A stretch of 33,409 bases of DNA, taken from NCBI RefSeq assembly GCF_913054395.1, contig NZ_CAJXIP010000027.1:1-33409 (forward strand). The letters are read 5' to 3'. Below are positions 7,657 through 15,136 of this stretch, one piece after another (within the stretch, counting starts at the first letter, position 1; every line of letters starts with the position of its first letter). A program made the position numbers and the translations under genes. The notes beneath the pieces are model-generated. The model had not been told where the DNA came from. It did not search any database and saw only the letters and a list, made by a program, of their open reading frames with translations. The DNA is from an uncultured Roseovarius sp. GTDB lineage: Bacteria > Pseudomonadota > Alphaproteobacteria > Rhodobacterales > Rhodobacteraceae.

Positions 7657-8961
7657 TCACTCTGCCGCGCAACGTCCGGGATTGTTGGGGTGGGTTGTCC
7701 AGTTGGCATATTCTTCCTGCACAACCTTGCCGGTGCGCGGATCAACCGCGCCTGTCGGCATCCGCTCCATCGTGATGCACCCCTCGACCGGGCAGACATT
7801 GACGCAGAGATTGCAGGCGACGCATTCGTCGTCCTTGACCTCGAATACGCGATCGTCGGACATTGAAATCGCTTGGTGCGAGGTATCTTCGCAGGCCGCA
7901 TAGCAGCGCCCGCATTTGATGCAATCGGCCTGATTGATCTTGGCCTTGGCCACGTAATTAAGGTTCAGGTCCTGCCAGTTCACCACATTCGGCACCGCGC
8001 GTCCGATAAGCTGGTCAGTCGACGTGAACCCCTTGTCATCCATGTACTGCGACAGGCCCGAGATCATTTCCTGCACCACCTTGAACCCATAGGTCATCGC
8101 TGCCGTGCAGACCTGAACGTTGCCAGCGCCAAGCGCCATGAATTCGGCCGCGTCGCGCCAGGTGGTCACCCCGCCGATCCCGCTGATCGGCAGGCCCGCC
8201 GTCGCCGGATCGCGGGCGATTTCGGCCACCATGTTCAGGGCGATGGGCTTTACTGCCGGGCCGCAATAGCCGCCATGCGCGCCTTGCCCGTCAATCGTGG
8301 GTTCGGGTGCAAAAAGGTCCAGATCCACCGAGGTGATCGAATTGATCGTGTTGATCAGAGATACCGCATCGGCGCCGCCCTCTTTGGCCGCCTGCGCGGG
8401 TTTGCGGATATCGGTGATGTTCGGGGTCAGTTTCACGATGACCGGCAGGTCACTGTGCTTTTTGCACCAATGGGCCACCTGTCCCACATATTCCGGCACC
8501 TGTCCCACGGCGCTTCCCATGCCGCGTTCGCTCATGCCATGCGGGCAGCCAAAGTTGAGTTCTACCCCGTCACATCCCGTATCCTCGACCCGGTGCAGGA
8601 TGTCTTTCCAGGCGTCCTCGTTTACCGGAACCATCAACGAGGCAATAAGGGCGCGGTCGGGCCAGTCGCGCTTGACCCGCTTCATTTCCTCAAGGTTCAC
8701 CTCAAGGGGGCGGTCGGTGATCAACTCGATATTATTCAGGCCCAAAAGGCGGCGATCGGCCCCCCAGATGGCGCCATAGCGCGGGCCGTTGACATTCACG
8801 ACCGGCGGTCCGGCCTCGCCCAGGGTTTTCCACACGACGCCGCCCCATCCTGCCTCGAAGGCGCGGCGGACGTTGTATTCCTTGTCCGTGGGCGGGGCCG
8901 AGGCAAGCCAGAACGGATTCGGGGATTTGATGCCGATGAAGGTGGTTTCGAGATTGGCCAT
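7657..8961 (-). CDS. preA: NAD-dependent dihydropyrimidine dehydrogenase subunit PreA
   Basis: This is the catalytic subunit (434 residues, the usual length) of the cytoplasmic enzyme that reduces uracil or thymine to the 5,6-dihydro form with NADH. The N-terminal two thirds is a dihydroorotate-dehydrogenase-like FMN barrel, with the active-site cysteine in NFGCPHGMSERGMG. The C-terminus holds two 4Fe-4S clusters: C347, C350, C353, C357 and C380, C383, C386, C390. The start ATG 8961 has AAGGAG 9 nt upstream. It is the last gene of a preT–methyltransferase–preA operon and converges on the RutR-like gene across 111 bp, where no clear terminator is visible. Its product feeds HydA encoded to the left. 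Confidence 0.97.
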   Translation of the reverse strand: MANLETTFIGIKSPNPFWLASAPPTDKEYNVRRAFEAGWGGVVWKTLGEAGPPVVNVNGPRYGAIWGADRRLLGLNNIELITDRPLEVNLEEMKRVKRDWPDRALIASLMVPVNEDAWKDILHRVEDTGCDGVELNFGCPHGMSERGMGSAVGQVPEYVGQVAHWCKKHSDLPVIVKLTPNITDIRKPAQAAKEGGADAVSLINTINSITSVDLDLFAPEPTIDGQGAHGGYCGPAVKPIALNMVAEIARDPATAGLPISGIGGVTTWRDAAEFMALGAGNVQVCTAAMTYGFKVVQEMISGLSQYMDDKGFTSTDQLIGRAVPNVVNWQDLNLNYVAKAKINQADCIKCGRCYAACEDTSHQAISMSDDRVFEVKDDECVACNLCVNVCPVEGCITMERMPTGAVDPRTGKVVQEEYANWTTHPNNPGRCAAE

Positions 8962-8994
8962 TGGGCTGGCTCCTTTCCCTGTTGGGCTTGCCGG

Positions 8995-9822
8995 TCAACC
9001 GGGCAAGCGAAAGATCATTTCGACGGGTGCGATATCACCGGCACCCACGGATTTTACCATATTCCGGATTTTCAACTGTGCGTCCTCGCCCATCAGCAGG
9101 CCAAGCCCGACGGGCGGCGGGCTGCTATCCTGCAAACTCGCCGAGAGGCGGGCAAAGAAATCGCGGGCAAAGGCACCGCGTTCGCGTTGCGCCACCAAGG
9201 TAAAGCCGCCTTTGTCCGCAGCCGCAAGATAGGCGTCAGGCCTGTCCAGAAACGATGTGTCGGCGGAGCTTGCCCAAGGCACGGGAAACTCCGGATGGGC
9301 CTTTCCAACCTGCATGACATCATAGACGGCAAAACTGCCGCCGGGTTTCAGGACGCGGGCCACCTCGGAAAAGAGTTTAGCCTTGTCGGGCAGGTTCATG
9401 CCCACATGGATCAAGGTCGCCAGATCAAAGGTCTGGTCGTCAAACGGCATGTCCAGAGCGCTGCCGACAACGAATTCAGGGCTCAGCCCGACCAGTTTTG
9501 TCAATCTGCGCGCGGTTTCCACATATTCGGGGGTCAGGTCCAGACCGGTTACAATCGCGCCATGGCTGTGGGCCATATGTCGCGCCGTGCCGCCGATGCC
9601 AGAGCCGATGTCCAGAGCGCGGCTTTGCGGGCCGATATCGACCTGCGCCATCAGGTCCCGTGTCGCCTCGACCCCGCCAATGTGGAATTCATCGACCGCC
9701 TTAAGATCGTCGGGCGTCAGATTGTCTTCTGATTTTCCAAGCTCTGCCAAGCCGGTGATGATCCGGTCATAAAGCCCGAGCCTGCCGTAATGCCGGGCGA
9801 CATTTGACTCTGTAAGGCTCAT
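8995..9822 (-). CDS. Class I SAM-dependent methyltransferase
   Basis: This cytoplasmic methyltransferase has 275 residues and an unknown substrate. SAM-binding motif I (ALDIGSGIGG) is at residues 69–78, followed by an acidic strand end (GLDLTPEY) and the post-motif LKPGGSFAVYD. The segment DEFHIGGVEATRDL before motif I is typical of the branch containing glycine/sarcosine/dimethylglycine N-methyltransferases and UbiE/Erg6-like enzymes. The start ATG 9822 has GAGGGG 7 nt upstream. It sits 24 bp after preT and 33 bp before preA, splitting the two subunits of one enzyme. No methylation step is known in reductive pyrimidine degradation, so the role is open; modification of a pyrimidine analogue or a downstream product is only a guess. 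Confidence 0.88.
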   Translation of the reverse strand: MSLTESNVARHYGRLGLYDRIITGLAELGKSEDNLTPDDLKAVDEFHIGGVEATRDLMAQVDIGPQSRALDIGSGIGGTARHMAHSHGAIVTGLDLTPEYVETARRLTKLVGLSPEFVVGSALDMPFDDQTFDLATLIHVGMNLPDKAKLFSEVARVLKPGGSFAVYDVMQVGKAHPEFPVPWASSADTSFLDRPDAYLAAADKGGFTLVAQRERGAFARDFFARLSASLQDSSPPPVGLGLLMGEDAQLKIRNMVKSVGAGDIAPVEMIFRLPG

Positions 9823-9846
9823 AACGATCCCCTCGCCAATTGTGGA

Positions 9847-11169
9847 TTATCCCAGCAGTGTAGCATGAATATCCATCGCCGCATCGCGCCCTTCGGCCAC
9901 CGCCGTGACGGTAAGGTCATCGCCGCCCGTGGCGCAATCGCCCCCGGCCCAAAACCCCTTTGCGCTTGTGCGCCCGGCGCCGGTGACGGCGATCTTGCCC
10001 CCCTCAAGGTCGGGCAGGTCGCCACAGTCAAGCGATTGGCCGATGGCCTTGAAGACCTGATCGGCGGCAAGGCGAAATGTCTGGCCGGTCGGGGTCAGCG
10101 CGTTATCGGTATATTCAAATTCGACCTCGCGGACCGACCCGTTGCCATGCACCGCAACCGGGCTGGCATTGGTGATGATGCGCACCCCCTTGGAGGCGGC
10201 GAGATCCTGTTCAAAGCGGCTTGCATTCATCCGCTCGCGGCCCCGGCGATAGACAAGAGTGACGTTGAGGGCCCCCAAAAGGCGGGCTTGCACGGCGGCA
10301 TCCACCGCCGTCATGCCGCCGCCGATCACCACCACGTCACGCCCGATGGGCAGGGTGGCAAGATTGTCGGCCTGTCGCAAGTCGGAGATGAAATCGACCG
10401 CATCGCGCAGGCCTTCGGCGTCTTCACCATCAAGCCCAAGCGCGTTCACGCCGCCAAGGCCGATGCCAAGGAACACCGCATCATGGTCGCGGCGCAGATT
10501 GCGCAGCGAAAGTTCGCGGCCCAGCCGTTTACCGGTCGCAAGGGTGATCCCGCCGATCTGCAAGAGCCAGTCCACCTCTTTGGCGGCAAAGCCCTCGGTG
10601 CTTTTGTAGGCGGCAATGCCGAATTCGTTAAGACCACCGGGTTTGGCGCGCCCGTCATACAGGGCCACATCATGGCCAAGCATTGCAAGGCGATGCGCGC
10701 AGGCAAGGCCCGCAGGGCCGGCGCCGACAACCGCAACCGATTTTCCGGTGGGGGCGGCGCGGCTGAACGGATGGGTGCCGCTCGCCATCAGGGTATCGGT
10801 GGCATAACGCTGAAGGCGGCCGATCAGAACCGGCTTGCCCTCGGCGGCCTCGCGGACACAGGCCTGTTCACAAAGCGTTTCTGTCGGGCAGACACGGGCG
10901 CACATGCCGCCAAGGATATTCTGCCCCAGGATCGTCTGCGCGGCGGCCTCGGGCGTGCCGGTGGCAATCTGACGAATGAAGAGCGGGATGTCGATATCGG
11001 TGGGGCAGGCGGTGATGCAAGGCGCATCGTGGCAGAAATAACAGCGGTCCGCCGCCACCAGCGCCTCGTGATCATCAAGGGCGGGGTGCAGATCGGCAAA
11101 GTTATCGGCAAGCTCTGCGGGATCAAGGCGACCGGCGGCGATGCCGGGGGTCAACGCTGTGTCACTCAT
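9847..11169 (-). CDS. preT: NAD-dependent dihydropyrimidine dehydrogenase subunit PreT
   Basis: This NADH-oxidising subunit (440 residues) is related to the small subunit of glutamate synthase. It has two cysteine sets for Fe-S clusters at the N-terminus (C43, C46, C51, C55 and C90, C94, C100, C104). A FAD dinucleotide fold (GAGPAG, 149–154) and an NAD fold (VVVIGGGMTAVD, with the glycines at 283–285) follow. It passes electrons to PreA. The ATG at 11169 is chosen because GGAG lies 6 nt upstream; an in-frame ATG at 11181 has no ribosome-binding site. It is first in the operon, and its promoter carries a near-palindrome. Confidence 0.95.
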   Translation of the reverse strand: MSDTALTPGIAAGRLDPAELADNFADLHPALDDHEALVAADRCYFCHDAPCITACPTDIDIPLFIRQIATGTPEAAAQTILGQNILGGMCARVCPTETLCEQACVREAAEGKPVLIGRLQRYATDTLMASGTHPFSRAAPTGKSVAVVGAGPAGLACAHRLAMLGHDVALYDGRAKPGGLNEFGIAAYKSTEGFAAKEVDWLLQIGGITLATGKRLGRELSLRNLRRDHDAVFLGIGLGGVNALGLDGEDAEGLRDAVDFISDLRQADNLATLPIGRDVVVIGGGMTAVDAAVQARLLGALNVTLVYRRGRERMNASRFEQDLAASKGVRIITNASPVAVHGNGSVREVEFEYTDNALTPTGQTFRLAADQVFKAIGQSLDCGDLPDLEGGKIAVTGAGRTSAKGFWAGGDCATGGDDLTVTAVAEGRDAAMDIHATLLG

Positions 11170-11200
11170 GGCGGTCTCCATAGATTGGATGGCTGCCCAC

Positions 11201-11228
11201 AGTATTCCACGATTTAAAATTTTATCAA
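11201..11228 (-). promoter_or_regulatory. Predicted preT promoter
   Basis: A -35-like TTGATA (11228–11223) and a -10-like AATACT (11206–11201) are separated by 16 bp, 32 bp before the preT ATG. The -35 hexamer lies within the palindrome at 11217–11240, an arrangement expected for repression. Confidence 0.5.
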
Positions 11229-11240
11229 TTGGTAAAATTT
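11217..11240. promoter_or_regulatory. 24-bp near-palindrome (putative operator) upstream of preT
   Basis: The 24-bp dyad is centred on CAATTG and has one mismatched base pair; its core is TTTATCAATTGGTAAA. It shares ATCAATTGGT with the element in the promoter of the neighbouring GntR gene (12157–12166). It resembles both a degenerate RutR box and FadR/GntR-type AATTGGT half-sites, so the binding protein cannot be decided from sequence. Confidence 0.6.
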
Positions 11241-11375
11241 ATTAGGCTGACAAAAAAACACTGCCATGCGTCGTAGGGTGGTTTGTGCATGAATAACGGG
11301 CAGGGGCGGCTTGCCAGGCCTTGCGGTCTGTCGCGGGTGGTGCGTCTGACGGGTATGGAGAGTGGCGGAGCGCCC

Positions 11376-12143
11376 CTAGCGCGAGCGCTCGTGCTCGAAA
11401 CGCTGGCGCGCGATGGATTCGTTGCGATCTGCCTTTTGCTGATCGGCAAGCGATTTCTCGACATAGTCCAGATGCGCAATGACGGCTGCGCGGGCGGCTT
11501 CGGGATTGCGGGCCTGAATGGCAGTGTTGATGGCGTGGTGTTGATCCAGAAGCGCGCCGCGGGTGGTGCGCTGTTTGAACATGATCTGGCGATTATAGAA
11601 CACCCCTTCGCGCAACAGCTGGAACATCGAGCGCATCATATGCAGCATCACGACGTTATGGCTGGCCTCGATGATGGCCATGTGAAATTCCGCATCAAGG
11701 CGCGCCTCATCCGTCGGGTTGGTCTTTTTGTGGGCGCATTCCATCTTGTCCATCACGGTCTGGATCACCTGCAAATCGGTGTCCGAGGCAAGCCGCGCGG
11801 CGCGGCAAGCGGCGAGCCCCTCATGATCGCGACGAAACCCGATATAGTCGAAAACCGCCTCGTCATGATCGGCGAACAACCGGATCAGAGCATCGGAAAA
11901 CGCGCTTCCCAGAACGTCGGCCACATAGATACCGGCACCGGCGCGGGTGGTCAAAAGCCCCTTGTCCTGCAATTCCGCGACGGCTTCGCGCAGCGAGGGG
12001 CGCGAGACGCCAAGCTTCTCTGCCAGGTCTCGTTCGGCGGGCAGGCGTTCCCCCGGCCGCAGGATACCCCGCAGGATCAGCTTTTCGATTTGCCGGGTGA
12101 CAGCAGTAGAAAGCTTTTCCGGTGTGACTTTTTGAAATGGCAT
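11376..12143 (-). CDS. GntR-family (FadR subfamily) transcriptional regulator
   Basis: This 255-residue regulator has an N-terminal winged helix (residues about 8–75, with LRPGERLPAERDLAEKLGVS followed by RPSLREAVAELQDKGLL) and a C-terminal all-helical FCD ligand domain. That domain carries metal- or ligand-binding histidines (EFHMAIIEASHN, then LLDQHHAI). FadR-type members sense organic acids. The ATG at 12143 is chosen (AAGG 8 nt upstream) over an upstream TTG that lies inside the operator and transcript start. Promoter and palindromes directly upstream point to autoregulation. The gene lies between the preT operon and the cobO operon, and which of them it controls is open; a related palindrome favours preT. 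Confidence 0.9.
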   Translation of the reverse strand: MPFQKVTPEKLSTAVTRQIEKLILRGILRPGERLPAERDLAEKLGVSRPSLREAVAELQDKGLLTTRAGAGIYVADVLGSAFSDALIRLFADHDEAVFDYIGFRRDHEGLAACRAARLASDTDLQVIQTVMDKMECAHKKTNPTDEARLDAEFHMAIIEASHNVVMLHMMRSMFQLLREGVFYNRQIMFKQRTTRGALLDQHHAINTAIQARNPEAARAAVIAHLDYVEKSLADQQKADRNESIARQRFEHERSR

Positions 12144-12153
12144 TTGCGCGACC

Positions 12154-12173
12154 TTGATCAATTGGTCAGATCA
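12154..12173. promoter_or_regulatory. Overlapping palindromes at the gntR transcription start
   Basis: TTGATCAATTGGTCAG (12154–12169) matches the RutR consensus at all but two defined positions. The overlapping TGGTCAGATCA (12163–12173) is a 10-of-11 palindrome of the type bound by FadR-subfamily GntR proteins. Both lie between the -10 element and the start codon, so an occupying protein would block transcription. Confidence 0.6.
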
Positions 12174-12198
12174 TATGACCGCTTTTCTGTTACGGCAA
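12170..12198 (-). promoter_or_regulatory. Predicted gntR promoter
   Basis: A -35-like TTGCCG (12198–12193) and a -10-like TATGAT (12175–12170) are separated by exactly 17 bp. Transcription would start near 12163, about 20 nt before the ATG at 12143 and within the palindromes. Confidence 0.6.
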
Positions 12199-12207
12199 CC
12201 CTGTCGT

Positions 12208-12582
12208 TTAGCCGTGCGGCTTGCTCATCTGCCATTTGTCGGACTGGCTTGGCAAAAAGGCTTCGACCGCCGCCGTGGCAATGACAAGGGTTTCGCCACT
12301 TTCGGGGTCGGTGACGTTTTGTCCGCCCTTGACGGCATGCACAGTGGCGCGCCCGCGCGGCAGGCCAGCCTCAAGCGCGCTTGTGTCAAGCTTGTCGGGG
12401 TCCTGCACGCCCACGGTCACGGCCACGCGCATTTCGGTATGCTTAATGTCGGTATTGAGGAAAATCGGCAGGGTGGAATGGCGGATCGCATCCTCGATCG
12501 CGCGGGTGGCGGCCTTTTGGTAGTCCATCCCGTGCAGGTCATTACCCATGCCCATCTCGATAATGAACCGCTGATCAGTCAT
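12208..12582 (-). CDS. Lin0512 family protein (second paralogue)
   Basis: This small soluble protein of 124 residues is recognised as Lin0512 family (PF09585 type) by the opening FIIEMGMGNDLHGMDYQKAA, followed by TRAIEDAIRHSTLP, and a regular alternating beta-strand pattern. No biochemical function is established for the family as far as I know. The start ATG 12582 overlaps the stop of the preceding paralogue by 8 nt, with GGAGAAGG upstream, so translation is coupled; the longer open frame would run into that gene. It is the last gene of the lrgAB–cobO cluster. The two tandem paralogues may form a hetero-oligomer. Confidence 0.85.
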   Translation of the reverse strand: MTDQRFIIEMGMGNDLHGMDYQKAATRAIEDAIRHSTLPIFLNTDIKHTEMRVAVTVGVQDPDKLDTSALEAGLPRGRATVHAVKGGQNVTDPESGETLVIATAAVEAFLPSQSDKWQMSKPHG

Positions 12583-12925
12583 GCGCCTTCTCCATATCAA
12601 ACGAGACCGAAATCGCCGCATTGGCGATCACCGTCGGCTTGCCCTGTGGGCGCGGGATATCAAGGCCGCCATGGCCCACCGTCACGGTGATCTGGCCATA
12701 GGGGAACACCTCGCTCAGGGTGCTGGTGTCCACCTGATCGGGCTGTTGCACGGCGATCTCCACATCGACGATCATCGCCTCTTTGGGAAAGCCGAACAGC
12801 TCTGCCATGTTGATCGAATTGTGCCACAACGCATCCTGCAACGCGCGCTTGGCGGCCTGTGTGTAATCCTGACGGCGCAGCGATGTGCCCATGCCGAACT
12901 CCGTCAAAACGCGGGTTTTGGGCAT
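12575..12925 (-). CDS. Lin0512 family protein (first paralogue)
   Basis: The protein has 116 residues and opens with VLTEFGMGTSLRRQDYTQAA, then KRALQDALWHNSI, clearly homologous to the next gene. It lies 3 bp after the cobO stop, and its ribosome-binding site GGAG lies within the end of cobO, so the two are probably translated together. Function is unknown; the repeated linkage to adenosyltransferase suggests cobalamin or adenosylcobalamin physiology, but this is inferred only from position. Confidence 0.85.
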   Translation of the reverse strand: MPKTRVLTEFGMGTSLRRQDYTQAAKRALQDALWHNSINMAELFGFPKEAMIVDVEIAVQQPDQVDTSTLSEVFPYGQITVTVGHGGLDIPRPQGKPTVIANAAISVSFDMEKAHD

Positions 12926-12928
12926 GTC

Positions 12929-13537
12929 TTAAAACTCCACCCCGATCTGTGCCTTGATGCCGGAGCGGAACGGATGCTTGATCAGCTCCATTTCGGTCAC
13001 AAGATCGGCGATCTCGATCAGCTCGTCCTTGGCGTTGCGCCCGGTCAGGACGACATGGGTCATATGCGGCTTTTCCTCGGCCAGGAATTCCACCACCTCG
13101 TTGATATCAAGGTAATCATAACGCAGCGCGATATTTATCTCGTCCAGAAGCACCATCTTGTTGGCCTCGTCGCGGATCAGGTCCTTGGCCTTTTCCCATG
13201 CGGCCCTAGCCATTTCGATGTCGCGGTCGCGATCCTGGGTTTCCCAGGTAAAGCCTTCGCCCATGGTGTGAAACGCGCAGATATCCTGAAACTTGGCCAG
13301 GATCATGTCGCGCTCGCCGGTGCTCATCCCGCCCTTGATGAACTGGACCACGGCGCATTGCATGTCATGCGCGATACAGCGAAAGATCATCCCGAAGGCG
13401 GCCGAGGATTTACCCTTGCCCTTGCCGGTATGCACGATGATCAGGCCCTTTTCGTCGGTCTTTGTCGCCATGATCTTGTCGCGGGCAGCCTTTTTCTTGG
13501 CCATCTTCATCGCGTGGCGTTCGCTATCGGCAGTCAT
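12929..13537 (-). CDS. cobO: Cob(I)yrinic acid a,c-diamide adenosyltransferase
   Basis: This cytoplasmic ATP:corrinoid adenosyltransferase of the CobA/CobO type (202 residues) attaches the 5'-deoxyadenosyl ligand to cobalt in the late cobalamin pathway or in corrinoid salvage. The P-loop VHTGKGKGKSSAAFG is at residues 35–49. Other family features are VQFIKGG, LLDEINIALRYDYLD and HVVLTGRNA. The start ATG 13537 has AAGGAG 8 nt upstream. The N-terminal 25 residues are basic. It follows lrgB by 18 bp and precedes two Lin0512 genes, so all five genes are probably cotranscribed. Confidence 0.96.
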   Translation of the reverse strand: MTADSERHAMKMAKKKAARDKIMATKTDEKGLIIVHTGKGKGKSSAAFGMIFRCIAHDMQCAVVQFIKGGMSTGERDMILAKFQDICAFHTMGEGFTWETQDRDRDIEMARAAWEKAKDLIRDEANKMVLLDEINIALRYDYLDINEVVEFLAEEKPHMTHVVLTGRNAKDELIEIADLVTEMELIKHPFRSGIKAQIGVEF

Positions 13538-13555
13538 TGGCGGGCTCCTTGGGCA

Positions 13556-14272
13556 TTAGAGGAATAGGGACAACACATAAGGCGCAATCAGGGCGGTTAG
13601 CAAGGCATTGAGGCCCATGCCGATGCCGGCAAAGGCGCCGGCGGTTTCATTGACCTGAAAGGCCCGCGCGGTGCCGATGCCATGCGCGCTTACCCCCACC
13701 GCGAAGCCGCGCGCGCGCCAGTCGCGGATGCGCAGGGCGTTCATCAGGGGGGTCACGATCACCGCGCCGATGATTCCGGTCAGGATCACCAATGCCGCGG
13801 TCAGGGTGGGCAGGCCGCCAAGTTGCTCGGAAATACCGATTGCCACCGGCGCGGTGGTGGATTTCGGGGCGATGGAGGCAAGCTGTGCGCCCTCCACCCC
13901 AAGCGCCTGTGCGATCCAGAGCGCCGTGGCAATGGCCGTCACCGATCCGACCACAAGCGCGCCCAGCATCGGGATCAACGTGCGGCGCACATGGTGCAGG
14001 TTGCTGTAAAGCGGTCCGGCAAGGGCGACGGTGGCGGGACCAAGCAGGAAATGCACGAATTGTGCGCCCTCGAAATAGGTCTGATAGGGGGTGCTTGTGC
14101 CCCAGAGGACGACCGCCAGAATGGTCATCGCAACCAGCACGGGATTCACGACAGGGTTGCCGTGACTGGCGCGAAATGCTGCGTCGCCAATAACATAGGC
14201 GACCAGCGTGGCGGTCAGCCACAACAGCGGTTCCTCGCTGAGATAGGACCAGATTTCGGGCAGCGAAGTCAT
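13556..14272 (-). CDS. lrgB: LrgB/CidB family membrane protein
   Basis: This polytopic inner-membrane protein of 238 residues contains the LrgB hallmarks: PNPVL-like NPVVNPVLVAM near residue 40, SIAPKSTTAPVAIGISEQLG, and the C-terminal GIGTARAFQVNETAGAFAGI. LrgAB/CidAB proteins have been described as holin/antiholin-like, and Bacillus and Streptococcus homologues as pyruvate transporters. Its start overlaps the lrgA stop by 4 bp (ATGA), the usual lrgA–lrgB arrangement. Confidence 0.94.
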   Translation of the reverse strand: MTSLPEIWSYLSEEPLLWLTATLVAYVIGDAAFRASHGNPVVNPVLVAMTILAVVLWGTSTPYQTYFEGAQFVHFLLGPATVALAGPLYSNLHHVRRTLIPMLGALVVGSVTAIATALWIAQALGVEGAQLASIAPKSTTAPVAIGISEQLGGLPTLTAALVILTGIIGAVIVTPLMNALRIRDWRARGFAVGVSAHGIGTARAFQVNETAGAFAGIGMGLNALLTALIAPYVLSLFL

Positions 14273-14628
14273 GTCTGATCCTCGCGCGATCCGGTCAGCC
14301 GGGCGAGGCCGACAAAGGTCAGCGCGCCCGCCGCAAGGGCCAGGGCGGTGCTCAGGACAAGGGCGGCCATCATGGCAACGCCGGTCTGGCCAAGCGCCTC
14401 GGCATGGCTGATCACGCCGACACCGGCGGGTACGAACAGCAGGGAAAGATGCGCCAGCAGACCCTTGGTGGTCTCAAGCATGCGCGCGGCCAGTTTCGGC
14501 AGGAGCATGAAGGCCGCCAGCAAGAGCGCCATGCCGATCACCGGGCCGGGCACCGGCAGGGACAGAGCACGCGATACGACCTCTCCGGCAAGCTGAAAGG
14601 CAAGGATGAGGGCAAAGTTGACAACCAT
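14269..14628 (-). CDS. lrgA: CidA/LrgA family membrane protein
   Basis: This small inner-membrane protein has 119 residues and four predicted hydrophobic segments. It carries the LrgA motif GEVVSRALSLPVPGPVIGMA and LAHLSLLFVPAGVGVISH. It is the partner of LrgB and probably forms a small-molecule (pyruvate-type) facilitator or a holin-like complex. The start ATG 14628 has AGGAAGG upstream. It is the first gene of the minus-strand unit and is divergent from the lipoprotein gene across 124 bp. Confidence 0.93.
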   Translation of the reverse strand: MVVNFALILAFQLAGEVVSRALSLPVPGPVIGMALLLAAFMLLPKLAARMLETTKGLLAHLSLLFVPAGVGVISHAEALGQTGVAMMAALVLSTALALAAGALTFVGLARLTGSREDQT

Positions 14629-14752
14629 GAGCGGGGCCTTCCTGTCCTAGGGTCATGGGGCAGCATAAGCCGCGCCGGGTAGAGATGAAAAGCACCCTTC
14701 TTTCGGCGCGCGTTCAGACCCTGTTAACTCTTTTGCCGCCAGTCTTGGGGCC

Positions 14753-15136
14753 ATGCGTTTGCCTGTCTGGACCCTCTTGCCGTTACTGGCCGCCTGCAAC
14801 ACGCCCGGACAGGAGTTTCGGGGGATTGATCCGGTGCGGGTGAGCATCGCCCAAAGCACCTTTGATGTGCGGGTCGATGGCACATATGCCCAGGCGATCC
14901 GGCTTAATCGCGAATGGGCGCCGAGATTCGAGGCGGTGGCGCCGCGCGGCGCGGCGGCGATCCAAAAGGTCAGCGGGTGCAGGGTGACGCGGCTTTGGGG
15001 CGATCAGGCGGTGATGCTGGCGCGGCTGGATTGCGGGGCGGGCGCGCCACCTTTGCCGCCGGGACCGGCCTATTACTGTGAGCTTGATCACATCCATGGC
15101 GCCTATGCCGATCTGATCTGTCTGCCGCGTCCCTAG
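14753..15136 (+). CDS. Putative lipoprotein of unknown function
   Basis: The protein has 127 residues. The N-terminus MRLPVWTLLPLLAAC is a lipoprotein signal peptide with the lipobox cysteine at C15, so it is probably anchored in the cell envelope. The mature part is about 112 residues with three further cysteines (SGCRVTR, LDCGAG, YYCELD) and a fourth near the C-terminus (LICLPRP), which may form disulfides. I do not recognise the family. The ribosome-binding site is weak. Its TAG stop shares the palindrome CTAG with the stop of the convergent acetyltransferase gene. Confidence 0.72.
   Translation: MRLPVWTLLPLLAACNTPGQEFRGIDPVRVSIAQSTFDVRVDGTYAQAIRLNREWAPRFEAVAPRGAAAIQKVSGCRVTRLWGDQAVMLARLDCGAGAPPLPPGPAYYCELDHIHGAYADLICLPRP

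Noticed and set aside
7873-9732. 619-codon open frame on the plus strand
   Set aside because: It is antisense to preA and the methyltransferase, both with complete family motifs and ribosome-binding sites. Its protein is low-complexity and unlike any family, as expected from high GC on the opposite strand.
9865-11217. 450-codon open frame on the plus strand
   Set aside because: It is antisense to preT, whose Fe-S cysteines and dinucleotide folds are intact.
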